64,000 nucleotides of DNA, taken from the NCBI RefSeq assembly GCF_050947335.1, contig NC_134991.1, positions 7,874,001-7,938,000 on the forward strand, given 5' to 3'. The DNA is from Megachile rotundata (Eukaryota > Arthropoda > Insecta > Hymenoptera > Megachilidae). Below are positions 12,881 to 26,040 of the stretch, one piece after another. The notes under the pieces were generated by a model, which was not told the DNA's origin, made no database searches, and saw nothing but the letters and a program-made list of their open reading frames with translations. Positions within the stretch are counted from its first letter, which is position 1. The number at the start of each line of letters is the position of its first letter. The position numbers were made by a program, and so were the translations under genes.

Positions 12881-14395
12881 ATTTAAAATATGACCACGAA
12901 GCTATTTGTCACGACAAAAACCAATACAAAATAACAGAGATATAATCGAAAATTTAGTGTCGTACGAGTATGTACCCTGAATAATTGATAATATGTAAAA
13001 CGTTATAAATTGCCTTTAAAGGAATAAAATTTGATCTCGTCATCGTACCGCATATAGATAATTCAGTACGCTTCGATAGCTGTATCGCATTATACCCATA
13101 TCGACACGACAGCGTCACGTGAAAAGAGCTCGGAACATTATTCAAAAGATTTCGAAGCTCTTTCCCTATGGGCCATTTTTAAATTAGTTTTCCGTCAATG
13201 GCGTCGCAGATTTCGACGCAGAAATGCGTCTCTGTCGAGAGGAGATAAAACGAAAAATAGTCGATAAATGTATAGAAAGCGTTATACAAAAGAGATAACC
13301 TGTTCCCCGGTTTTATTTAATGAAATTTCCTGATATCGTCTGTGCGCGTTTTTTTCGCTCGCGCGGCATCGTTCCGGGAACATTTCTATGCAAAATGTCG
13401 ACGATAGTTTGTATCGATTTCATTCTAGGCGGTAACGAAAACTTTTGGTCGGTTTTTTGTCATTAGCCGTGCTATTAAAGCGACGGTTTTCACGTGCTAC
13501 GGGGAGAAATATGAACGAAAAGCTTGGGCAAAAAAGAGCCAGCTCGAAGGAAGATGATGAAAAGCTGGAAACTGGGATGCAAGATGAAAGGTTTTAATTA
13601 TTTTAAGATCCTTGTCTTGTAATTCCGTACACAAGATGTTCTTTGTAGCGATTAACGCTTCTTCAACAAATTGCTATTCTGAGGAACGGACAATATTATT
13701 TCTACATTAAAATATCATAGTCACTTTTATTTCTTGAAACTTAAAATATCACTTTCATTCTTCAAATACTATATCAATTACTTGCATTTTTAATATGTCA
13801 CTCGCTTTAAATTTTAAAATAATTATTGCAGCATAGTCAATTTTTTAGTACTATGTGAATTTAACTAAATATGAAAAATTTGATAAATAAACGAAGGAAC
13901 AAATACCAGATATTTCGATGCAGTTAGTGTTTAACACGTTAATCTGTTGCTTAACATTAATTTTCTGCGTTTGCCAGTACAAAATTACAGTTCGGAACGA
14001 TGAGAAATAATATGCTATTCATAACACAACATTTCTACCAAGAAGTAGTGTCATACAAGTGGCTCTGGCAGAATCCAATTTTCAACTATAGCAGCCACAT
14101 CTGGCGTTACAATATATGCTTTCAGAAGCACTATTCACGTATAATCAGCACGCGTACTTCCACAAACAATGCATGAACAAATATCTGGCTATATTTTATT
14201 TCACTTCAACGTATTAGAACAACGATGAGCTACATTTCAGCATCAAAACTGTAAATTCAACTGCGAAAGTACAGAAGGAGGTTAGTGATCGTTCAAACAG
14301 TAATTGTAGTAATATGAAAATCTTTTATAAGCATGAACTTTTGAATAATATGATGGGTATTTTTGTATTTATTTTTTTATTTGGAGAAGTTAGAA
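12881..14395. other. no supported gene
   Basis: Unique sequence between two arrays. No convincing open frame, RNA gene or mobile element. Confidence 0.4.
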
Positions 14396-15420
14396 ATTGG
14401 CTATTTGGTGGTTTGAAGATTTGAGGATTTAGGGGCTTGAGGTTTCAAGGGTCTGCAAATTGGAGAGTTCGGGGATTTGTGGGGTTGAGGTTTTAAGGGT
14501 TTGGCAATTGGGGAATTTGGGAATTTGCTGATTCAAGGATTTGGGGATTGGGGGATTTGAGGAGCAAGAATTTGGGGCTTTGGAAAGTTAAAAAGTTGTA
14601 ATTGTGGGATTTGGAGATTTTGGGGTTTGAAGACTTGAGGATTTGAAGATTTGAGAATATTAGGATTTACGAATTTGAAAATTTGGGAATTTTGGGGCGT
14701 GAGAATTTAGGTATGTGATAATTAGGAGATTTGAAAATTTGGGAGTGTGCAAAATTAGGGATTTGAGGACTTCGGGACATGGGAATTTAGAAATTTGAGA
14801 ATTCAGCTACGTGAGAATTTGGAGATTTGAGAATTTTGGGACATGGAAATTTAGGAATTTGAGAATTTTATGTTTTAACAATTTAGGGGTTTGAGAATTC
14901 AGGTACATGAGAATTTGGATATTTGAAAATTTTGGAACATTGAAATTTAGAAACTTGAGAATTTTGGGGGTCGAGAATTTAGGCACATGAGAATTTGTGG
15001 ATTTGAAAATTTTAAGACATTGAAATTTAGAAATTTGAGAATTCAGGTACGTGAGAATTTGGATATTTGAAAATTTTAAGACATGGGAATTTTGAAATTT
15101 GAGAATTTTGAGGCTTGAGAATTTAGGTACATGAGAATTTGTGGATTTGAGAATTTTAAGACATTGAAATTTAGAAATTTGAGAATTCAGGTACGTGAGA
15201 ATTTGGATATTTGAAAATTTTAAGACATGGGAATTTTGAAATTTGAGAATTTTGAGGCTTGAGAATTTAGGTACATGAGAATTTGGGGATTTGAGAATTT
15301 TGGGACTTGACAATTTAGGGATTTGAGAATTCAGGTATGTGAGAATTAGTGGATTTTAAAAATTTGAAGGCGTCACACACTTCATGAATTTGCAAATCAT
15401 GAATTTATTGTGAACTTGAT
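14396..15420. repeat. degenerate GAGAATTTRGG tract with ~143-bp higher-order unit
   Basis: G-rich on the + strand. Words such as TTTGAGAATTTTGGG and CAGGTACGTGAGAATTTGG alternate. A longer block containing AAGACATGGGAATTTTG recurs at about 15079 and 15222 (143 bp). No coding function is likely. Confidence 0.8.
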
Positions 15421-16294
15421 GATTTAAGGGAATTTTGGATCTTTAGAGGTTTGACTATCTAATGGAAGGGCTATGAAAAATGAAAGGGAGAGAGAGTGCA
15501 CTTCGTCCGGGACCTACTAGACTCGTCAAGTAAGGCATCTTAGCAGGTTCTTGCTTTAGACGCGGGAATGTATGGAAGGGATGGATAGGAAGTATTTGTA
15601 TGAATAGAAAGGCTCGTTGAGTACTAGCGAGAAAGTCAAGTCTCTTATGCGCCGTCTAGTGGCAATGAACGTAGAAATAAAACCGTCGCAGATCATAGAA
15701 ATTCATGAATTTGAGGAACCCGTTGATTTAGAAAATCATTGATTTAAAAATTGGGGATCCGCAAACTTGCAGATTAGATAACTTCAAAGATTTGTAAATT
15801 TTTGAACTCAAAGGTACCGTCACAACGATAACAATATCCAAGAATAGAACACAGATTTCTAACTGCAAATATTGAAAGAACGAAGTGTACATCGATAGAG
15901 TATCAAACACTATTAAACGATGTAAGCGTGAACGCTCTAACTGTGGTCGTACAGTGACTGTTCATTCATCGAAGAAAACAGTGGCTTGCAACGATAATGC
16001 AAGCTCGTCGGCGTGGCTTTAATTCCGCAAGATTTTCAGCTAGCTGAGTGCACGTTGGACGTGTACGTCGCGGCACAAAGCGACGTTGGCTGCATGCAGG
16101 AATAGTTACATTCCTCTTTGCAAAATATTTCTGACGGATGCTGGAGTATGCTCGTTATTTTGTTCGTTTTCTCGTGACACGGGAAACAACTGGACAACGA
16201 GGTGAAAATCACGGTTTAGCCGGCAAGCGACTCGAAATTGGGACGAGACACAATTCTGGATTTTAAAAAGGAAATATCATATACTGGTAGAAAT
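15421..16294. other. unique sequence, no supported gene
   Basis: This stretch is less repetitive and has a CpG-richer patch near 16010-16100. I see no domain-bearing open frame. Confidence 0.35.
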
Positions 16295-16980
16295 CCTCTG
16301 AGAACTAGGTTAGGTTATTTTCATCTGGTTACTTCGACTGAAAGTGTTATTATATTATTATAATTTTTTAATTTAGGTTTGGTTATTTTTTAGGTTATTT
16401 TCAACTGGTTACTTCAACTGAAATTATTGTTATATTATTATTATAATGTTTTGATGTAGGTCAAGTTATTTTTTAGGTTGGAAGTAGGTTAGGTTATTTT
16501 CTAGGTTAGAACTAGGTTTGGTTATTTTCAACTGGTTATTTCAACTAAAATTGTTAGTATATTATTATAATTATTATTTGATTTAGGTTAGGTTATTTTC
16601 TAGGTTAAAACTAGATTTGGTCATTTTCAATTGGTTACTTCAATTGAAATTGTTATTCTATTATTATTATAATTTTTTATTTAAGTTTTGTTATTTTCTA
16701 GGTTAAAACTAGGTTAGGTTATTTTCAACTGGTTACTTCAACTGATCACTTGAAATTGTTATTATACTATTATTATAATTTTTTATTTAGGTTAGGTTAT
16801 TTTCTAGGTTAAAACTAGGTTGGGTTATTTTCAACTGGTTACTTGAAATTGTTATTATATTATTATTATAATTTTTTATTTAGGTTAGGTCAGTTTCTAG
16901 GTTAAAACTAGGTTAGGTTACTTTCAACTGGTTACTTCAACTGATTACTTGAAATTGTTATTATATTTTTGTTATAATCT
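16295..16980. repeat. tandem repeat rich in TTAGGTTAGGTTATTTTC, about 7 units
   Basis: Units combine TTAGGTTAGGTTATTTTCTAG with CAACTGGTTACTTCAACTG, then TTATTATATTATTATAAT. Unit length is roughly 90-120 bp and varies. TTAGG words recall insect telomere repeat but are interrupted. Confidence 0.8.
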
Positions 16981-19310
16981 TTTTATTTTTTATCTTGGTG
17001 ACCATGAGGTTAGATGGAATTATGTAAGAACACTAGTATTTTTTATTATAGTCACTTTACTGTACAATTATATTAATACATATATTCTTTGCTATTTTAC
17101 TGTACCTTTTTTCTGTCATCATTTTACTGCCACTTTACTGTACAATTATATTAATATATTTTTTTACTATTTTACTATTTTGATGTTGTATTATATGCAC
17201 ATTTTTTTCATTTTCTTTATTTTTCCATTATATAATACTTTTTTTACTATACTTGATATGTAAATAATTTTTATGTCTCGATAAGTTAAAAGCACCATGA
17301 AACGAATCTGCCGCCAAAAGTCCGACAACGAAAGCAACTTATTAAATTCCCTGCAATGCCGCGTTATAGCGAACTTTGGTAGATTAGTTAATGCCACGTA
17401 ATGCACGAGATTCCCCTTTCATTTCCTGGTGGTTTCAGGCACATTAACAACACCCTATAGTTCGCAGTCCATAAATTTTGCCGGCATAATTGAGCAGGAG
17501 TCTTGGAATGTACACTCGTTGATACAGAAATTCGAGTAACAACGCCGTGGATAGATAATTACTTTTGGGGTCCGAGTACAAAAGCGATTTTCGCTATATA
17601 ATTAAAATGCAAATGTTGTTGTTGCGGTTAGAAAGTTAGTTTTTCCTCCGCCACGGGTGGAAATTAGCATTGCAAAAGAGGCCATTACGAAACGAATTGA
17701 AGAAGATGTTTATTTCAACGTCTGACGGAAGTTTAATCAAACAACAGCCGGGAAAAATTTTGCTGCCCTTAGAAATGCCAACGAGCCTCTATCCGCTCGT
17801 ATATTTTATTTACAAGTCGAAACTTCTCTCGTGCAGAAGTACGAGCCGTTGCTTTCGGAAACGGAAGGAAATAGTTGAGGATACTTAGACTTGGTAATTT
17901 CCTGCTTAAAACGTACGGCGCCATGAAACTGCTAAATTTAATATGCATCAAAATATCCAAGCTGCTGAACTTTCCAACGAAAAACGATAAAATTCTACAT
18001 ACTCCGTCAACTTTGTTTCAATTACCGTCCAACGGAAGCATATTCGCTCAATTAAAAACTACTTAAACTTCACAGAGTCTGGCTACGTTCATTCCTACCA
18101 TAGTTTTATTAAATGTAATCTGATTTTATGGCCTCTTCTTGCGCTACTTGTCACGTGGACTATGAAACAGTGCTTTGGGCAAAATTGAAATTTTCAAGTT
18201 TCACGTCATTTTCTAAAGAAATTTCACTTATGTTCATTTTTCACATTTTTTTATAGAAAATTATGTCATTTTAAAATATGTCATTTTTTAAATTATTGTT
18301 ATATTGAATCATGTCGGTCAGCATATTTATAATATCGAAAGTTCAATATTCGATTTTAGGTTCCTTAGCTTACACGATTTTGTAGAGTTGTAGACATTGC
18401 AATGTATAAATTTAATTAGTAAACCAAGGTATATGTTACGTACATATGTAGGTTATCGAACTAGCAATTAGTATCAGAGCACATGATTGCCACAGTGGAA
18501 ATGGTCGTATATAGTAAGACATTCCTTGATGCATCTCTTAGGGTAAACTTTGGAAATGAAGTAAAATTACATTTCATGTATTTTCTATGGTAATCATACT
18601 TACTTAAATTTTTAGATACATAAACAATCAAAATGTTCTTAAATTTTCAAATTCTCAAACTCCCTAAATTCTGAATTTCTCAAATTATTAAACTCTGAAA
18701 TTCTCGAAGCTCTCTTAAAAGATCGTTAAGTCATCCCCAAAAGAAGCTTACGTTACTTCGAAATGTACTTGTAAAATTCTTCCATTAAGGTTTCCTAAAG
18801 AACTCTATTTTCTTGTTTCCCACGGACATATGTTCCGGCGGACTTTCGGCTGCTGGCAGAAACTATTACTCTCGCGGAACACAACTCGGAACCAGCCTCC
18901 GTTCGTTCCTGTGTGCATGCGGCAGAGTTTACTGTCGAGTTCTCGCACATATTGCTCGCGTTACGAGTTACTTGAGTGTCGTTGAAATTTCCTAAGCACC
19001 CGGAGTAAAGAACTTCAATGAAAGCGTCGAATTACTCTCACGAATTCACCAGTTGCAACTGTGATAAAATGAAGCGGGTCCATCTATCCAAGAACATTCA
19101 ATCGACGTGTTTTTCCTTCAGAAACTTTTTATCCTTCTTTCAACGCTCGTTCAACGTTTGTTTTGGGATTAACAACTTTTATGAATGCGTTGAATGAGTT
19201 CACTTGAATTCTGTTCGAGCTTAATTGTTTATTACGTTTCTGAGTGTGTCATTGAAATTATTTATATTTGTATTTTTTATATTACTTGTCATTTACAATT
19301 GTCAAATATT
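16981..19310. other. no supported gene; short AT-rich repeats at 17050-17240
   Basis: TTTACTGTACAATTATATTAAT occurs in two tandem-like copies near 17060 and 17135. The rest is unique AT-rich sequence. Open frames such as 17670-17888 have no recognisable domain. Confidence 0.4.
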
Positions 19311-20545
19311 CAGTTGTCAAATCGTTGACTCATCAAATATTTCCACGCGCCGAAATTTATACGCGCCATAATACCACACACCATAATTTTTACGCGCTAT
19401 AATTCCACGCTCCGTAATTTTCACGCGTCATAATTCCACGCTCTGTAATTTCCACGCGCTGTATTTCCACGCGCCGTAATTCCTACGCGCCGAAATTTCT
19501 ACGCGCCATAATTCCACACGCCATAATACCACACACCGTAATTTTCACGCGCCATAATTCCACGCTCTGCAACTTCCACGCGCCGAAATTTCTACACGCC
19601 ATAATTCCACACGCCATAATACCACACACCGTAATTTTCACGCGCCATAATTCCACGCTCTGTAATTTTCACGCGTCATAATTCCACGTTCTGTAATTTC
19701 CACGCGCTGTATTTCCACGCGCCGTAATTCCTACGCGCCGAAATTTCTACGCGCCATAATTCCACACGCCATAATACCACACACCGTAATTTTCACGCGC
19801 CATAATTCCACGCTCTGCAACTTCCACGCGCCGAAATTTCTACACGCCATAATTTCACACGCCATAATACCACACACCGTAATTTTCACGCGCCATAATT
19901 CCACGCTCTGTAATTTTCACGCGTCATAATTCCACGTTCTGTAATTTCCACGCGCTGTATTTCCACGCGCCGTAATTCCTACGCGCCGAAATTTCTACGC
20001 GCCATAACTCCACACGCCATAACACCACACACCGTAATTTTCACGCGCCATAATTCCACGCTCTGCAACTTTCACGCGCCGAAATTTCTACACGCCATAA
20101 TTTCACACGCCATAATACCACACACCGTAATTTTCACGCGCCATAATTCCACGCTCTGTAATTTTCACGCGTCATAATTCCACGTTCTGTAATTTCCACG
20201 CGCTGTATTTCCACGCGCCGTAATTCCTACGCGCCGAAATTTCTACGCGCCATAACTCCACACGCCATAACACCACACACCGTAATTTTCACGCGCCATA
20301 ATTTCACGCTCTGCAACTTCCACGCGCCGAAATTTCTACACGCCATAATACCACACACCGTAATTTTCACGCGCCATAATTCCACGCTCTGTAATTTCCA
20401 CGCGCTGTATTTCCACGCGCCGTAATTCCCACGCGCCGAAATTTCTACGCGCTATAATTTCACACGCCATAATACCTCACACCGTAATTTTCACGCGCCA
20501 TAATTCCACGCTCCGTAATTACCACGCGCTGTATTTCCACGCGCC
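19311..20545. repeat. CACGCG 15-mer array with exact 248-bp higher-order period
   Basis: The basic unit is about 15 bp, of type CACGCGCCATAATTC, with CGTAATTTT and CTGTATTTC variants. The marker CACGTTCTGTAATTTCC recurs at 19685, 19933 and 20181, exactly 248 bp apart, so several basic units amplify together. The flanks on both sides carry GTCAAATC-like words (19316 and 20559). Confidence 0.95.
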
Positions 20546-20745
20546 AATTGTGACATCGTCAAATCATCGACCCATCAAATTATTAAATTGTGACATTTTC
20601 AAATCGTCAAACCATAAAATTATCAAATTGTTCCATCGTGAAATCCTCAAACCATCAAATTATAAAATTGTGACATCAACTCGTCAAATCATGAAATTTT
20701 CGTCAAACCATAACATTATCATTATCCAATTTTCAAATTGCTTCT
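20546..20745. repeat. degenerate ATCAAATTGTGACATCGTCAAATC repeat
   Basis: Short words ATCAAATTAT, AAATTGTGACAT and CGTCAAATCAT are repeated several times. The same words appear just left of the 19.3-20.5 kb array (19300-19345), as if that array expanded inside this older repeat. Confidence 0.65.
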
Positions 20746-22295
20746 CCCCATATCAACGAGTGCCCGTCACATGCCCGTCCGCGGGCAAAATGAGCTATTA
20801 TTGCTGCAAAGCTAAAGAGTAAGCTCCAGCACGTTTTACGCGCAACTTCCCTGTAAACGAGAAACAAAACATGGTTGCTCGATTAAACGGCAACCGCATC
20901 AAACATCAAAGTGTTCGCTTCAAATATTTCCCCACCGTCAATTTCCCTTGTTGATCAAGTCGAAAAGCCGGGCGTGCTCGTTTTCCTCTTCAAACGTGAT
21001 TCCTGGGGGAAATAACTGCTCGCACTTCGCTCTTCGATTTCGAATAATGCAACGAGCAAACGGACAGACGTGTTCCCGTTGCAAACATCGTGCAAATGGG
21101 AAAATTACTAGTCTGTCGCCATCGCGTAGGTGAATTTTAAACAGGAAAGTATGGTCGTTTAGAGACAGAGATTTCTCACTTGTTGATTTTTTAGGATTCT
21201 TTTAATATTTAGGGTGGGTTGAGAATTTGGGGATAGGTCAGGATTTTGTGATTTGGGGACTTTGGATTTAGGGATGTATGGATATTGGAATTTAGGGATT
21301 CAGGGATTTAATGGTTTATGGATTTGGAAATTTAGGGACTTGAGGAATTGAGAATTTTAGGATACAAATATAGGAATTTGGAGACACGAACTTTGGGAAA
21401 ATGGAATTTAGGGACTTTGGGATTTGGGGATCTAGGGATTTGAGATTTAGAAGTGAGAAGACCTAGAGATTTTTTTATTTGGGGATTTCTATATTTAGGA
21501 ATTTTGGGATAATCTAAATGTCACAATTTTTTAATTTTTAAATTTCATGCTTCTAAATTTACTAATTTTCTAATTATCAAATTTCCATATTTCTAAATTT
21601 AAAATTTGAAAATATTGAAAATTAGATAATTTGTGGCTCAAATTTTTACTTTTCTACGTGCTATAAATTTGCAACTCCCGAATATCCAAATTAGAAAATT
21701 TAAAAATTTCTAAATTCTTAAATTCCTCAGTTTCTAGATTCCTAAATTTCCAAGTGTGAATATATAGGTTTAAAAATGTAAAAATTTGATATTTTACATC
21801 ACTGAATTTTTGTACATTTGAATCTCTAATTTCCTAATTTAAAGTCTAATAGCAATATCAACCTAAATAATATTTCGTCAAAGTACTGTTTCATATAAAA
21901 ATAAGAAAACATTTCCAGAAATGACAGGAATTTTCCAGAGAAAAGTGTGATGTACTCTGGGAACATCACGTGTTCTGGTATACTCCAAAAAATCGATATT
22001 CCCGAAGCTGCGGATTTAAAAACTTTTCGTGACGTGTGCAGAAAAGTCCGATAAACTATGATCACATTCGATAGAAAAATAAGTTACTCTGCATATTAAT
22101 TGCCTTCCATAAAAGCATACTCCATTCATAATATTTTGCGTACTCCATGATTCTTTCTCTAGTAAACATTACACCTAGGATGAAAAATGACTAAAAAAAA
22201 TGTACGATACAAAATTGTTAAACTTGATATGAAAAGAATAGAAATCTATACCATTTTATTATGTGTCTAATAATAATTTGATAGACGAAGATATA
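20746..22295. other. no supported gene; G-rich then AT-rich low complexity
   Basis: 21190-21480 is degenerate GGGGATTTAGGG-type sequence and 21500-21830 is CTAAATTTC-type sequence. An open frame at 20948-21133 has no recognisable domain. Confidence 0.4.
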
Positions 22296-22980
22296 TCTAA
22301 TAGAAAAATAAACAAATTTCTTAATGAAATGAACAAATAATAAGCTAATGAAATTTAGTGAAATTGACATGATGTTCAGAAAATGTTTTATTGGAGGAAT
22401 AAATAGAACACCAACAAAGCTAATAAATAAACTAATAAAATTTAATAAAATGAATATGAAGATCAGAAAATAATTTGCTGCAGGAATAAACAGATAAACC
22501 AACAAAGTCAAAGAATAACAAACTAATAAATCTGTGAAACTAACACGAAGATCAGAAAATAATTTGCTGGAGAAATAAACAGATAACCCAACAAAGCCAA
22601 AGAATAACAAACTAATAAAATTTAGTAAAGCTAACATGAAGATCAGGAAATAATTTACTGGAGAAATAAACAGATAACCCAACAAAGCCAAAGAATAACA
22701 AACTAATAAAATTTAGTAAAGCTAACATGAAGATCAGGAAATAATTTGCTGGAGAAATAAACAGATAACCCAACAAAGCCAAAGAATAACAAACTAATAA
22801 ATCTGTGAAACTAACACGAAGATCAGAAAATAATTTGCTGGAGGAATAAACAGATAACCCAATAAAGCCAAAGAATAACAAACTAATAAAATTTAGTAAA
22901 GCTAACATGAAGATCAGAAAATAATTTATTGGAAGAATAAACAGCATAATGAATAATAAACTAAAATTAAACGAAACCAA
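22296..22980. repeat. ~91-bp tandem repeat, about 7 copies
   Basis: AGATAACCCAACAAAGCC and its variants recur at 22490, 22581, 22672, 22763 and 22852, spaced 91, 91, 91 and 89 bp. The rest of the unit is AATAACAAACTAATAAA, then AAGATCAGAAAATAATTTG. Open frames across it encode repeated hydrophobic stretches, but 91 is not a multiple of three, so they shift frame between units and are not a gene. Confidence 0.9.
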
Positions 22981-24203
22981 TAAGAAGATCAGAATTAAAG
23001 AGTTTCATTTCGCCGGCAGGAAAAAGTGATGTAAAAGTAAGGGTCTTGAAACGAGACAATTTGCAGTCCCGATGTCTATCATCAAAGGCAGAGAAAACAC
23101 GAAGAGCCGCTTTCGCGAGCAAAGTTGCCTGTCTTTCATTCTCTGTCGTTTGGTCCCGTTTACAAATAAACAAAAGAGTCGTTGAAAGCTTTTCGCGAAT
23201 CGTCACGTCTTTGAGGCGGAAAGGATCTTGACGTCGATCTCGGCAAAAGTGAGACTCGTACCGTGTAATCCTAAAACCAGATACCACGTAGCGAAAGATA
23301 TTATTTGCCAAAGGCTTCCTTGGTCAGCACAAAGAAATAAAACCGTGGCTCTTGACACGATTCAAACGGCAACGAGGTGAAGTTTAGTAGGCCACGAAGC
23401 ATTGTTGCGGGAAATAATCATAAATTCACAAAGGTGTTTAGAACAGGTCGTTTATGAAAGACTGTATCGTTCACAAAGGGAACGTTCATGTTTTTAATTA
23501 GGCAAAGAAACGTCCCCGTGGAATATTTATTCAAACGTTATCTGGAAACTGTGACGAGGTAACCATGTACCACCGAGATATTTCAACTTTGATATGACGA
23601 GGATGAAAATACGGTTTTTTGTTAGTAAGGGTTTGATGACAAACTCGGGACTTTTTATTGCTTAGGTCATGTTTGCGTTCCAATTATGTTCAAAATTCGA
23701 TTTCGCAATTCTAATTTGAAGTCAAAGCTTTATTTTGTCATACTTTTTTTCTTTTATTTATTTATACTTTTATTCTTTAGAATTGTGAGAATTGCAGCTG
23801 GTTACAAAATAACGTAAGTAATTTTTCTCCCGAGTTTGTTATCAGATTTCACTTTTTTGATATTATTTTAACTTCAACCCCTTGCATTATGTTTTGCCAG
23901 AACTAATAACAGAATATTAAAAAAAGAAGGTTGAAATGTCATATTAATTCGGTATTATTCGTTCACTATGCAAATTATAATTGAACTTGGATTCCAAGGT
24001 TGAAGCGTATTAAAATTGATCACAGCTGAAGGAGTCACTAGAAGTCAAGGTAGTGCAAGAGGTTAAGGTGCTCATTGACATAGTCAATAGGATAAATTGG
24101 CAAAAGGTAGCTACCGAGTATATTAGACCTTTCCACAAGTTATTTACATATTGCGTATAAAATATTTGATACTGATGCGTGGGTTACCATAACTACCTCA
24201 TTA
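22981..24203. other. no supported gene
   Basis: Unique sequence. Overlapping open frames near 22967-23311 show no recognisable domain. Confidence 0.35.
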
Positions 24204-24345
24204 CAGAGTGTCTCACAACTGGTGTAGGTCCCCGAAATGGGAGGTAGCTGACGTGATTCTGAATAAGATTTCCCTTTGCAAAAATGGGGTTTGAAGCTTC
24301 GTTTTTGAATTATTAAGAAATATATATTTTTGCTCCGTAATTTTC
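24204..24345 (+). repeat. left terminal inverted repeat
   Basis: It matches the minus strand of 25020-25161 with only scattered differences. It contains GTAGGTCCCCGAAATGGGAG and ends where the 15-mer array begins (CTCCGTAATTTTCACG). Confidence 0.85.
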
Positions 24346-25019
24346 ACGCACCGTATTTCCAAGCATTGTATTTCTACGCATCGAAATTTCTACGCGCCAT
24401 AATACCACACACTGTAATTTTCACGCTCCGTAATTTCCACGCACTGTATTTCCACGCGTCGTTATTCTCACGCGCCGAAATTTCAACGCGCCATAATTCC
24501 ACGCGTTGAAATGTCTACGCACCATAATTCCACGCGCCATAATACCACATACTGTAATTTTCACGCGCCATAATTCCACGCTTCGTAATTTCCACGCGCT
24601 GTATTTCCATGCGTCGTAATTTCCAAGCGCCAAAATTTCTACGCGCCATAATACCACACATCGTAATTTTCAAGCGTCATAATTCCACGCTCTGTAATTT
24701 CCACGCGCTGTATTTCTACGCCCCGTAATTCCCACGCCCCGTAATTCCCACGCCCCGTAATTCCCACGCGCCGAAATTTCTACGCGCCATAATATCACAC
24801 ATCGTAATTTTCACGCGTGAAATTTCGGCGCGTGGGAATTTCGGCGCGTGGGAATTACGACGCGTGGAAATACAGCGCATGGAAATTACGGAACGTGGAA
24901 TTATGACGCGTGAAAATTACGGTATGTGGTATTATGGCGCATAGAAATTTCGACGCGTAGAAATACAATGCTTGGAAATACGGCGTGTGGAAATTACGGA
25001 GCGTGGAAATACAGCGCGT

Positions 25020-25161
25020 GGAAATTACGGAGCATAAAATTATATTTATTAATAATTCAAAAACGAAGCTTCAAACCCCATTTTTGCAAAAGGAAATCTT
25101 ATTCTGAATCACGTCAGCTACCTCCCATTTCGGGGACCTACATTAATTGTGAAACACCCTG
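25020..25161 (-). repeat. right terminal inverted repeat
   Basis: Inverted counterpart of the left end, finishing in CACCCTG on the + strand. The two arms share the central TGACGTGATTC and GGGGTTTGAAGCTTCG blocks without length change. Confidence 0.85.
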
Positions 25162-26040
25162 TGTACTAAACCTCATACAATAACTGCCTCAATCACATTC
25201 TTATTTCTTCCTTACCTCTGAAATTTCGTCTAACCCAATCAATGCAAAATAAATTTTCCCATTTTCTTCTACAACCAACGAAACACTCTACAAGAGATGA
25301 AAATCACATTTGCAATGCTTCCTATAATTTAAATAAAAATTGTAAAAATGCAAAAAATTGAAAGACTACAAAATATGACCTTCACACAAGTCCTGCAAAA
25401 AATGACCAAATTATTCGATCCCTCTGGAAATTTTGTTCTTTTATTACCTCGAAGGTTGGAAGTTAACCGACGAGCGTCGAAAATGGGGTTGCAGCAGAAA
25501 CACTCGAGCACTCTAAATCGCGGATCCTCGAGTTCGAGAAATGCCTTCTGGCGATTTCGCCGTCGTGATTTATCAAAAAGGCACCGATTCGGTTTTACTC
25601 TCGCCGTGGGTATATTTCAGAATTACACGGATAATGGTTGGTGACCGGTCTCCGTCGTAAAGACGGGTTCTTAGGCGACGGCTACGTAAAAATGAAGCGA
25701 ACGGTTCGATTTAAACGATTGATATTCCACGGGGACACCAGCCGAAAGAGTATTATCTGTTCTGATATAGCGGCGCGCAATAAATAGCCGACTAGATGGC
25801 AATATCGTCGGGTTATGGATGACCCCAGCCGTTGCTAGGACCAATATCCACCGCGAAATGAAGCGACTCGCGACGTGAACTTCGTAAACCGCTCGAAAGC
25901 GTCGTAAAGCTTCGAAACGGAAAGCTTCGTTCGCGGTGCCGATTCTCTTGAATATATTCAGAGTGTGTTACTGGGAGAAGCGTTGAAAATTTCAACGTGG
26001 CTGCGACGAATATCGCAAACCTTCGAAATGATGTTTCAAA
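25162..26040. other. no supported gene; CpG-richer patch
   Basis: 25480-25990 is less AT-rich with several CpGs. Open frames on both strands (25348-25644, 25813-25995) have no recognisable domain or clear splice context. Confidence 0.3.

Larger units (their letters stand above)
24204..25161. mobile_element. long terminal-inverted-repeat (foldback) element carrying a CACGCG array
   Basis: The two ends are inverted copies of each other over about 140 bp. The left end begins CAGAGTGTCTCACAACTGG, and the right end read on the minus strand begins CAGGGTGTTTCACAATTAA. Both continue with TGTAGGTCCCCGAAATGGG, then GGTAGCTGACGTGATTC, then AATGGGGTTTGAAGCTTCG. Inside, CACGCGCC-type 15-mers run one way (about 24335-24815) and the reverse way (about 24815-25040), so nearly the whole element could fold back on itself. 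No transposase frame exists, so it is non-autonomous. TA lies next to the left end (TTACAG) and close to the right end (CTGTGTA), which fits but does not prove a Tc1/mariner-like TA duplication. Confidence 0.8.

Noticed and set aside
19311..20545. CRISPR-like regularly spaced repeats
   Set aside because: There are no unique spacers between repeats; units are contiguous variants of one 15-mer, and the window is eukaryotic.
22218..22980. Hydrophobic multipass-like protein
   Set aside because: Product of the 91-bp repeat, with frame changing from unit to unit.
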